From positions 19,160,154 to 19,224,153 of the forward strand of contig CM068552.1 of the NCBI GenBank assembly GCA_035048495.1: a stretch of 64,000 nucleotides of DNA, given 5' to 3'. A program made the position numbers and the translations under genes. The stretch is from Euptelea pleiosperma (Eukaryota; Streptophyta; Magnoliopsida; Ranunculales; Eupteleaceae). Shown one piece after another: positions 13,203 to 24,400 of the stretch. The notes below the pieces were generated by a model, which was given only the letters and a program-made list of their open reading frames with translations, was not told the DNA's origin and searched no databases. Numbering within the stretch: the stretch's first letter is position 1; every line of letters begins with the position of its first letter.

Positions 13203-16200
13203 ATGGATCCAGTTGGATCGGACAAAGATCACGATCACCATGAGGACGAGGTTCCTCAACAGACACAGAGTATGAATTACTTGTGTCGTTATTCTGTGAG
13301 ATTGTAGATTTAATTAACATTTCTTGCTCTAAATAGAAGTTAATTACTTTTCGATTAATTTAGAAACGACGACTAAAAAGAGAACACGGGGTGTTACTAC
13401 ACTGCCAGACTTAGTTAAAAGCGCTGGTAGTGTAAAAAAGGTGGTTGAATTCAATGATAAGTTTCAGCCAGTAGGTGATGTTTCGATCATATTTTCAAGT
13501 TACCTTGGTACCGTGGGATGCAGTATAGTTCCAATTACTATTGAAGATTGGCGCAAGGTGGATGTTGAAAAGAAGGAGAAGATGTGGCAGATGGTAGAGG
13601 TATATTATTTTAAATTTTTTATCTAATTTTGTATTATAATTATTCTAGAATATTGACTTTAATTACGAATTATATTATAGAATTTATTTGTAGTACCATC
13701 GGAGTGTAAGAAAAAAATTTCCAAAACATTGGCCAAAAATGGAGAGATTTCAAGGGAAAGCTGAGCCATAAATATGTGAAGAAATTCAAAAATACACCCG
13801 AGCTCCTTCGTCACCCTCCAGAGAAGTATAAATGGATTGGTCAAGAACATTGGGATGCTTTTGTGAAGTCAAGACTTTCAGAAGAATTTGAGGTAATTAT
13901 TCTAGCTTTTTATTACTTCGTAATCAATATGTTATTCTTTATAATGTACTAATATTTACTTATTTTTCATTATAATTATAAAGTTATTGAGCGCCTCTCA
14001 ATCAAAGAGGCAGGCAATGAATAAATATCCTCACCACATGTCCAGAAGGGGTTATGCTCGTTTGGAAATCGAAATTTTGGTAAGTGTTAGTAAGATTTAC
14101 ACCTTTTATTTTTTACTTATATTTTGTTGGTTATAATTTCGAAATCAATTGTTTTTGGTTGTTGGCAATAGAAAGATATCGGGTCATCGTCCAAAAATAT
14201 AGACAAAAGTATTTTGTGGAAGAAGGCCCGTCAAGATAAGAGAGGAGCGTACAAAGACGATTTTACTAGGGAGAAAGCTCTTCAAATGGTAAGTTTGTAT
14301 CTATTTTTTTTAAAGATAGATCAGATATTTCTTGCTCTATATGAATATGCTCTTATATATCCATTATTTTTGCAGGATGAGTTAGAGAAATTGACCCAGG
14401 AGGGGACTTTATCCACTGAGGGAAGCAATGACATACTCACTATGGCACTAGAGACTCCCAAACATCCTAGCCGGGTTAGGGGGGTGGGGAGTTTTGTCAC
14501 ACCAACCACGTACTTCCACCTCCCTAGACAGCCTCTGAAGAAGGTTGTGGCAGAGATGGACACATTGAAGTCAACAATACACTCACAAGGGCAAATGATT
14601 CAAGCATTAGAAGCTAAACTCAATGCCTTTATGCAACAAGGACCAGAAACACCGATGTCGGAGAAGATTGTTTCAAATAATAGTGCTAACAAAGTAACGC
14701 CGAGGTCTAAAAAGATTGGTTCAAATACTAGTGCTAATATAGATAAGCCCAACAGTAGAAGGCCAATTGATCTTACACCATTATTTTCCCAGAAGGCCAA
14801 GGGGAAGACAAAAGATCTGGTACCACCATCCAATTCCAGCGCGAGGGATACTTCGGTACATATTTACATACTTCCTTAATATTTTTTCTTCACTTGGTTG
14901 GGTAGAAGAGTACATGTACTAAAATATTCCTAATTGAACATTTTGTTGTATTCACTTTTATAGACCTTTCCATGTAAATTGGCCATGAAATCAAGAGGTT
15001 CTATCGTTGCCACTGGTTGGGCCTTCCATGACATACCCAACGAAAGGTATCACAGTGTCCCATTAGCAGAAGGGCTTCTCCGGGTCTCAATCATAGTTGC
15101 CAAAGAGTATGATGCCCTCCTCCCTGTGCCTAACGAGGAGTATATCCAAGTGGGTGAGGCTATCGGGAGTATTGTGGCTTGGCCTAGTGATCTTGTTCTA
15201 CCAGCAGACACAGAGGTACTTAATTTTAAAATTAGACTTATCTTTTGTTATAAAGTAAGTCATGGACCGATCACATCAATTATGTTGATTATATCAATTT
15301 CTTATATTAGGAAGGACAAACTCAAGATAAGTTCAGTAAGACCGAAAGCATTCGGGAATTTTTTCAATATGTCCATTCAAAGTTGTCACACCTCCAGAAT
15401 GTTTGCATTCCGATACTACAGTCAGTATTTGGTAAAATTGTCGATCTTAACCTTAACATAGATGACATTCAATATGTATGTAAAATGTAAGAAGTGTCGG
15501 TTAGCTGTATCATGATATACTGCAGGTGAGATAAAATTTGTTTTAAGTTTTTTAGAGAACCTTTAATCTTTTACTTAATGATGTGTATTGCCATAATAAG
15601 TAGTTTCATCTTGTTTTAGCTATCTCTTTGAGGTGATTGAGGATGAAGACTTGGTGGATAAGTACAAATTTGTCAATCCTACCACCATCCATTGGGATGT
15701 AAAGAATGATTCCAACCCACAAAAGTTTGCAGATTTATTGATCACAATGAATGACGAGGCATTATATTTTCTTCCTATAATCACAAAGTAAATATCTTTA
15801 TTATATTACAGTTCCGAACATATTTGGATGTACTTAATTATTCTGTATTAAATTATTAAATTAACTTGTTCTTTCTAGTTCAATTTTAGGAGTCACTAGA
15901 TCCTGGTTGTTATTGATTCCTCAAATAATAAGTTTTATTGGCTCGATCCATTGAGCCTATCGATCCGTCCGAAGGTCAAAAACATAATTCTAATACACAT
16001 ATAATTTGAATGTTTGAACTTCAATTTTTAAGGGCATTTGAAAAGTTGAAAGAAGATGGGATACAAAGGGCACAACCGGCGTGGATATCCGTGAAGGTAA
16101 ATTTATAGTTTTTGTGGATATCGGTGAAGGGAAAAGTCAATTCTACGGATTTAAGATGACTGACTTTTAATCTGACATACTTGATTGCAGTGTCCTAAAC

Positions 16201-16382
16201 AACCTGATTCAAAGTCATGCGGATTTTTTGTGATGGGGTACATGAAAGATCTCATCGAGGATAAGAGCGGCGGGTTGCCAATAAACAAACGGGTTGCCAT
16301 AATATCAAAGAGGACATACACTCAACATGAATTGGACGACGTTAGATTGGAGTGGATTAATACCATCAAACCATATTTATGA
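13203..16382 (+). pseudogene. Second CACTA gene: Transposase_24-like, DUF8039-like and Ulp1 (C48) protease domains (disabled)
   Basis: Starts MDPVGSDKDHDHHEDE at 13203. Exons that join in phase: 13203-13269, 13364-13599, 13681-13892, 13984-14079, 14172-14288, 14376-14855, 14964-15215 and 15311-15475, then Ulp1 exons to a TGA at 16380-16382. The first part is the Ptta/En/Spm Transposase_24 region (e.g. RRGYARLEIEIL) with a coiled-coil stretch near 14540-14630. The middle resembles DUF8039 (LLPVPNEEYIQVGEAIGSIVAWP). The end is a C48 cysteine protease with His at 15894, Asp in FYWLD and Cys in QPDSKSCGFFVM (exon 16191-16382). A one-base loss near 13737 breaks the frame, and TAG at 15897 replaces the Trp after the catalytic His. 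The pairing with TNPD is typical for plant CACTA elements. The small exon between 15476 and 15620 is unclear. Confidence 0.88.
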
Positions 16383-18976
16383 TCTTAAATCTTTCATTTT
16401 ATATAAAACTAGTTGGGAATTAATGACTAGGTGCAAATTAAGATATTTGGTCAAGGTTTTATATACTTTTTTATAGTTAAGGCTTAAGGATCTTTACAAT
16501 TCTTCCATTTTTGCCTTTAATAGGAAAAAAGAAGGCATATGATTCATTTCTCTTGTTTTTATTCATCTTTTAAATTTCAGAGTGAAACATCGTAGACACA
16601 TTTGCATATTATGTTTTTTGACATTTTTGCTTGCATTTATACTCTTTGCTTGTGAACTTTTCTTAATAAATTTGTGGTGTTTCTTACAAAATAGTTTTCA
16701 AGGTCCCACCTCTCTTCTTCACTTTCTCTATCTCATTTTCATCATTGTAGGAGAGACAAATGAGAAGTGAAACTAGCAGAGTGAGAATTTTCCTTGAACA
16801 TTGTAGGCATTGTTACAAAACAGAGGTTCATATCATGATGGATATTACTAGGAAGTTTTTGAAGAACTTGCGGGTCTACTTTTGATAGAATTTTCCTTGA
16901 ACATTGTAGGCACTGTTACAAGATAAATGTTTTTGAAGAACATTGTAGGCACTATTACAAAACAGAGGTTCATATCAATGTTCATGCATGTAGTATTTCT
17001 ATCTCTTTATACATGTGCTAGCATATTAATGCAAAATTAGTAATTTTGATCTAAATCCCATAATCCGTAGGCAGCAATCACAGTCTTTTCTATATGCAAA
17101 AGAAAATTGTACATATGTAAAGTTTTAGTTTGAGGTTTATGGACTTTTGGGTTCGAAGCTTTTCTTTACGTTCGTGAAACATCAGTTGATATATATCTTG
17201 AACTGATTTTGATAATACCTCAAATCTACTCTCTGTTGTGTTGGAGCACCAATTGTAAAACCATTTGTTCGAGACATCGAATAGAAACTTTGTGGGGAAG
17301 GAATTTGATTGGAACATTAGGTTTTGTTGGGTTTCCATAGGGCAACAAGGGTGAGGTGTATGCATTGAGGAAATTGGTACTTATATAAAGACTTTTGGTA
17401 ATAATTCTCTGATTATGTCTTCCAATGCGTAAAACGAGTATAGGATGGAGTCGTTAGGTTTCTAGAGCAAGGTGCATAGATATTGCTGGAGCATGGAGCA
17501 TGGTACTTATACGATGGAGTCGTTGGGTCTTACTATGATATCTAGGCTGCTCGGACTGCTATGCGTGCATTGCAAAATAAGCCCCTACGACGGAGAAAAC
17601 ACAAACTTTTAGTTAGTAATCTTACTCTCTGAATTTGTATTTTGATAGGTGTTGCATGTTTATGCTGTTTGGAATACGTTGGACAGTACCTAGTAGCATT
17701 ATTTAGCTTTCTTCATTTGGTCTTGTGAAGCTATTGACTCTCGATGATGTGCTCTCTAGATACTATTCCCTTTTGCTTGCTGTTTGAGTTATTTGGAAAG
17801 TACAAAATATGCATATATATTTTTTTATGACCAGGGGAGGAGTTAGAAGCTATAATTTGAAGATAAGGTATTTTCCTTGGTTGTCTATTTTCAAAGATTT
17901 CAAAGGGCTTAAATTTGTAGATTTTGTATTTAGATAGGATGAGGTTAGACTTGGCCTCAGGTTTGTTTATGTATACTTTTGTATGGTTAGTGAGGCCTAT
18001 CTACCTCTCTAGCTTCTTTCGTGTTTTTCTTTCCTCTACAGTGGGGTCTCCCCTTTGGACTAGCTGAACAAGCTCATATTACAGCTAAGGATATGTGGGG
18101 GCACAATAGCACATGTAACACTTCCTGCTAGTCAGGCTGGCATTATGTGCATGTTGCTCTTATTTTCTAGTCAGGTTAGATGTCTTTCTACCATAAAACT
18201 ATTTCTAACACTAAATACATTGAAAGATTCATTCCAATTTATGCCTCTTACACGAAAGAAGAATCATCTTAATATTTTGAATGGAGGGGAGAAAAATACT
18301 AAAGATCTCCTTATTTGTAGAATGTTTTTACAAAAATCTGTTTCATGTCCCTAGCTCTATCCACTTAGAAGAGTGTACCTGTTTAGAGGGCTTTTTTAGC
18401 ATTAAATATGAAAAGACTGGAATGATATAAAGAAATGTTGCACATCTTATTTTTGCTTCTGGGCCTGACATGTGCTGAAACAAAGCATGCAGGTGGACAC
18501 AGATGCATAAATGCCTATATGTGAATAAAACAAGTGGTTGTAGATCCTTTTTTTCCATGTTTGTGCAAAGCTTTCTTTTTGAGCTCACATACATGAATGG
18601 CATTGTAAAGTGCTTCTCCAGGAGCATTTTTAAGAACTTGGACTGACCTAGCTTGAGATTGCATGGTCCCTATTACTGAGTACTGTAATCTCAATTGCTG
18701 AATGTTTCTATTTCTGACTGCTAATAATTGGTGAAACAAGCTAAAGTTACACCAGGAATGAATTACAAAAAGTTATGTCCGAGAGGGATGTAGACATCTT
18801 CAATATCGTGCAACTCATACTGTATGTTTGCAGAAATGAAGGGATTAAATAAGAGCAACTTGACTAAGAGCAGGTCAAGGTACTAGATCTTTTCTGTGTT
18901 CTGGGAATCAGTTGCTTGTTTATGTGCTTGGATTGTTCTTTTCGTAATTATACTGAAACCTGTTGTTGTGTTGCAG
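16383..18976. other. CACTA core between the protease gene and the captured exon, no gene
   Basis: AT-rich, no recognised coding sequence. Between about 16780 and 16980 a motif containing GAACATTGTAGGCACTGTTA occurs three times. Around 17440-17530 the phrase ATGGAGTCGTT occurs twice. Minus-strand open frames near 18340-18740 match nothing I recognise. Some of this may be intron sequence carried with the captured gene fragment that follows. Confidence 0.5.
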
Positions 18977-19267
18977 GATAATGAGGAATTGGGGCTAGTT
19001 CAAGCAAGGTGGTCGTTTGTGAACAAGGATGAGAACCTACTCACAAGGTTGCACAACGTAAACCTGTCATTCCATTTTGAGGTGGAACAGCAAGTAAATG
19101 GGGTTTTCATCAATTTCTTTGGGTTCAATGGAACTACTGGTGTGTGGAGGATAAATGCTTTGGAGGATTTCGGTGGGTGGTTGGAGAGGACCACAGTGAA
19201 GGACATGGACATTGCAGTCCGAGCTCATCTCCATGGTTGGAAATTCATCTTCCTCAATGATGTAGAG
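18977..19267 (+). pseudogene. Captured exon of a cellulose-synthase-like C (CSLC, glycosyltransferase 2) gene
   Basis: The 291-bp open exon (97 codons) contains [37 protein letters not shown] and [11 protein letters not shown]. This is the central catalytic region of plant CSLC proteins, which make the beta-1,4-glucan backbone of xyloglucan in the Golgi. It begins right after a T-rich tract and TTGCAG and ends at a GTATAC donor, so it was captured as genomic DNA with intron edges, not as cDNA. The neighbouring CSLC exons are not seen, so it is a fragment. The acidic motif normally TVEDMD reads TVKDMD here (Glu to Lys), consistent with loss of function. CSLC fits better than CSLA because of the KDENLLTRL and [10 protein letters not shown] stretches. 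Confidence 0.9.
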
Positions 19268-21060
19268 GTATACTACCACATTACCCTGACACAGATCTCA
19301 CTCTTTCAGTATACTACCACATTACCCTGACACATATGTCCTTTGATGGTTGAACAAAATGGAATCGATAATGGACATCCCAGTTCTTTAATGGGGGGTA
19401 ATTTCTTTGATGGGTTTTTACCCAGAAAAACAAATTAGTGAAGATAGGAAAAGTAAAATAGTATGATATTAAAAAAACAAAGGAAAAATTAGAAAATTGT
19501 TATTCTGTGAAGCATGGACTTGAATCTAGTTTTATTTGTTTCTCAAATTTCAGAATCTGCAGTTTCATTGTACATAATTAATATTCTACTAGGGCCTGTT
19601 GGTACGTGAGAAAAAGAGTTCCAATGGCCAATATGGTGAACTAGGTCATCACCAGTGTCTCCAACAAGAACATCCCACCCAACTTTGCACTTCTTTATTA
19701 CAATCAATCTGATCCATTGATGTCTGTTCTCTGCAACCCGTTTCATCCGAACATGACTGATCGGAAATGCGCAGCTGGTGAAGTGTTAGCTGGTTTTAAC
19801 TTGGTTCATGGTTCTTCTTCATTTGCACTACATAGGTGTTAGCTGCAATAACTTATCAAATGATCCATGCATACACTCTGTATGCTGAGGTTCCTCTTGC
19901 TACTGTTAGTTCAAACTACCAACAAAAGGTTTAGTAGTGTTTCTGATTCCTATTCTATTCCTATTTGCAATGCATGTATTGAGGCAACATTTCTTTCATT
20001 GTGATTATTGCTAATATTTTATTCTAATGAGCAAGCAATATATCTACCTTTTGTTCTTCTCATTTTTATAGTCTTTATTCTTCACTTTTACACAAGAAAA
20101 GAAGATTGGATATGGACTGTTACAGTACATGTAGAACACTCTTCTTTTTTTGGGTATTGATGCATGGTTAGAGATCACCAATCAGGTTGATTTTTTGTGT
20201 AAGTCCATCAGGGGTAGGCCAATAATTTAGGGTCAGAATGAGTGCCACAAGGAGCATTTTCAACAGCCCCACAACTTTGGAACGAGAAAGAACTTTAGGC
20301 TCAAAAATTTAGGGTCAGAATTGTGGCATTTTTTATGCTCCCCGGTCCCGACACGGCAAGACAAAATTGACCCAAGGGAGTAAAACTTCATTGGCTGCCC
20401 AAATAGAAGCAACGTGGCATGTTCTTAAAAGACGTACTACAAGAACCCACCTCACTAATAACTATTGCCTTCGGACCAATGCCTTTAACACCGTACTACA
20501 AGAACCCACCTCACTTTCCAAGATCTTTTGTTCCCTAAAAACTGGGGTGTCCACCTAGCTACCAGTAATAAAATAAGGGATCTAATTAGTTTAATGTGGT
20601 GAGTTGCAAATAATTGTCTATTGTCACAAGAAAAAAAAATCTAGTGTCGTAAAAATAATTCTATTTTCTCATTGCTTATCGTTCATGAATTTCATTTTAA
20701 TGCTTCAACCGACTAACAATGGAAAAACCAACTAACCACAATTTGATGCTAATACTTGATATGTTTGGAAGAATATCATTGGTAAGAGTTAGATACTCTG
20801 TTTTGGTGTGCAACTCTGCCAACACCAAATAGTCACCATCATAATTATATGAAGGTTTCTATGACTTGGGTGTGTTTTACAAATAAGCTATTCTTTTTAG
20901 CATATTTTCGAACTGACACAACTTGGCCTAGTTGCTCCCCACATGGCCAAAGTGTCCATTCACGGGTTCTCAAGAGATACAAGCTGTACTACCAGCAGAC
21001 AGTTGTTGCTTCATTTGAATCCGTTGCAGGGCACTCAATGCAGTTCCTTACACATCCGGA
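19268..21060. other. CACTA core to the right of the captured exon, no gene recognised
   Basis: It starts with a 40-bp tandem duplication: TATACTACCACATTACCCTG at 19269 and again at 19309. Short direct repeats also occur at about 20433/20492 (CGTACTACAAGAACCCACCT) and about 20225/20305 (ATTTAGGGTCAGAAT). An open frame at 20849-21082 and a minus-strand frame at 19543-19746 are not recognised. This part may hold more captured host DNA. Confidence 0.45.
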
Positions 21061-21424
21061 CTTGTATAGAACTTCGGACTAATAACATAAAACTCTAATA
21101 AGGGATTGAGTGGAAATTGGTTTTTTATGATGCAAAAAACATGAATCAAAGTGAACCATGCAACACTTCCAAGCTGTGCAACCATCAAGACTTCCATCAA
21201 AGACCTTCCTTGCCAGTCCAGCGTTGCGCTTGATGAGGAGAAATAATGACAAAACGTTGTTCTTTGGATAACACAGTCCAGCAGAATCCAATTTAAGAAA
21301 AGCTTCAACCCCAACAAAATGAAACCACCGGAAGATGAACTACTCTCAAAAGGGATTTTCAGCAGCGGCTCCATTCCATGCTACTCACAAAGACCATTAC
21401 CAATGAGCAAAACAAGATTGAACA
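21061..21424 (-). repeat. Extra inverted copy of the 7134-7500 segment at the inner edge of the right arm
   Basis: Reverse complement of left-arm 7134-7500, joined directly to the position corresponding to left-arm 8401 (junction TACTCAC / TTGTTC with about 2 bp of overlap). The right arm therefore carries this block twice: once in its normal place but lacking the last 205 bp (22318-22490), and once here. This marks a rearrangement at the inner end of the right arm. Confidence 0.85.
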
Positions 21425-24400
21425 ATACTCACTATAAAGATGCTACAAATATTAAAATGTGTGTTAATCAGACATACTATAAAGAAAGTAATTATGAGGA
21501 TCTTTAAGATCAATCCCAATGTGTCAGATGTAATATGCCCAAAACTATGAATCATTCCTTAATGCTCAAAAGCATGAACAAGTAGCAAACAATAAATAGA
21601 TACATGAACATAGGGCAGAACATCAAATAGAGTACAATTCAAGACAAGAAACCTGTTATCTTCCAGCATCACTTGTACTATAATTTATTTGGTATTACAA
21701 GAAGCCAAATCGCATATGAAACAGATGACATGAAGTGTTGAAAATTACCTGAAGTTGAGTGTGCACTTGGTCAAGCTTGAATTCCTGAAAACAGAATCCA
21801 GTTAGTTCTATACAACCCAAAATAAAATAAATATAAAACAGAAGAATCTGCTAGCCATTTCAACTATTGAAATACAGTGACCACAAATATAACATCCGTT
21901 TTGTTTGAAAACAGCACATAAATGACTCAGATTTACACTATAGCAATTATGCTTTCCACAAATTTTGTTCCTGTTGCTGGTGTGCATATATGCAAGTGTA
22001 AACACATTAAACTCATATAATGCCTGTCAGGAGGAAATTAAACAACTAGGGAAGAGCAAACAATTAGCCAGCATACATACAACCTTAAACAATCAACCTC
22101 CTCTGTTAATAATCAAAAGACTTCCAAGACCAAGGAGAGCAGCAGTTGCAGCACTTGTGAACAATCAATGACTTCCCAGGTAACCAGCTGTGTACCAACA
22201 AAACAGAAATTTGATCTTTCGTGTTAATAAAAAAAGAATCCAGACTCCAACATATACCTCTGGCTCAAAGATCAGTGCCCAGGAAGAAAAAAATTGAATA
22301 ATTACTATATAAGCCCTTGTTCTTTGGATAACACAGTCCAGTAGAATCCAATTTGAGAAAAGCTTCAGCCCCAACAAAATGAAACCACCGGAAGATGAAC
22401 TACTCTCAAAAGGGATTTTCAGCAGCGGCTCCATTCCATGCTACTCACAAAGACCATTACCAATGAGCAAAACAAGATTGAACAATTATAGCACACATGT
22501 TCTGCCATTACAGACTCGTAGTGACGACAAACACTCTTTACATCTACAAGACAAAAACTCTTTACATCTACAAGACTGAAAATTACACTTTGTGTGTACG
22601 TCTACAAAATGAACATAATCGACAATGTAACAGGGCGAGAATTTGAGAGCATGTACCATTCCATTGAAATAATTTAAAAAAAAATAGAGAACTTACGACC
22701 CGAGAGCATTTTGATGACGGGGGGATGTAATCACTTCATGTAAATAATTATCCAGAATGGCCTATTAGAAGGCTGAAACCAAGTGATATTCCAGATTGGC
22801 CTATTAGAAGGCTGAAACCAACAGTGATATTGTGGCTACTAATCATTCAGATGAAACTAGCAAGCTTACGAATGTAAAATAGCTATGAAGAGTAACTATA
22901 CTACTGCAATTTATTCAACTAGCGAATGTGCTGAGGGCATTTAGCTTATAGAATATTTAGTTTTTTTTTGCAAATACCAAGTAATTAAAAATCTATCTAG
23001 AGAGCATGGAATTGCTGCAAGGGAGAGACTTGCAGAATTCAATGCCTAGTAAACGTATATGAATCGAGGCATTCAATTATTTTTTATCCAATAAAAACTA
23101 TGTAAGGTGCAATGTATTGGAAACCATCTGGTAATGCTATAGACTTGGACATGTTATGTTGTATTATTTGCTACAGAATTTGAAAAGACAATTGCACCCA
23201 CAGATTATATCCCAAGCCACAGGATGATCACTTGCAAACAGTTTCGCCCAGAATTCTCTTTGACCTTGAACCAGATCCATGACAAATTGGAAATATAAGC
23301 AACATAATACTTCATTCTACGTCTCAAAGCAAAAAAATGAAGTGCGTTGTCAGTTTGTCTATCTAGGAAGTTGAAATTTACTCATTTCCTACTAATCAAA
23401 GAGTTGACATTAAAAAAAATTGCATCATTTTTCTAGTAAAATCACAAGTGAAATAAGAGCCTAGCTTCTCTACGTTTACAAAACATCAAGGGTAATGAGT
23501 GGGTAACAACAAAAGGAAATGCTTCCCAGACATTTCACCAAGCGTTTCCCTTAGATTTTCCAACATCTTTCCTAAATTTTGGGAAACCAAACCTCACATG
23601 TCTCCGAAAGACATTTTCCACAAAACAAGTTTGGGATTTGCTTTTACATCACTGTTTTTACTTCTTCCAACCACCACAAAAGGGAAAAATTAAAAAAAGT
23701 AACAGTTAAGGTTGTCCTATATGCAGAGCTTCTGGACTATGGCTCACATCCATTTGAAGTTTGGACTTGCTAAAGACACACACATGCACACAAGCCTTCT
23801 AATGAATCCCATTCCATGACATTTTTCAGAATCCCATCTTTCTGAAAACCTCTCCAATGTTTACTTCCCAAAACATAATCTACTCTAATTTTTCTCATGC
23901 ACCGGTGATTTCTTGGGTGACACAATCAAATGAACATCTGAGATGTATATGGAGAATCGCATGCATTAACTGGATTTTTTGCTTGCATGTGTCCCTTGAT
24001 TTTTCATCATTTACTCAACTTCACAACCAATCTGTTATAAATTTCACAACAGTTATGAGTACATATGCTCTTTCAAAAGTGTCCCTCTTTCATTAGGCAA
24101 AACTATAAGCAAGATACATGCCAGACTATGATACAACTTCATTAAAAATCAGCTGTTAGTAAATTGGATATCTTACATTCTTATAAATAACAAATACTCC
24201 CACGGGTTCAGACTCTTATCGGCCAATATAAAACATATCACGCAGCAATGTAACTGCACAATTAAGTGAATAGACAAATAGTAAAGCAAATATCATTAAT
24301 GGATACATGTCAAACATATTAGTTTGAGCATAGTGAATGTCATACTTGCTTTATTCTTCCTCATAACATTTAAGGTTAAAGATAGCACGAATTTGCATCT

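Noticed and set aside
9585..16382. Autonomous, currently active CACTA element
   Set aside because: Multiple in-frame stops and frameshifts in TNPD, and a frameshift plus a stop next to the catalytic His in the second gene, rule out function from this copy.
19543..19746. 67-codon minus-strand frame as a second captured gene piece
   Set aside because: No family similarity that I can name and no convincing splice borders; left as unassigned core sequence.
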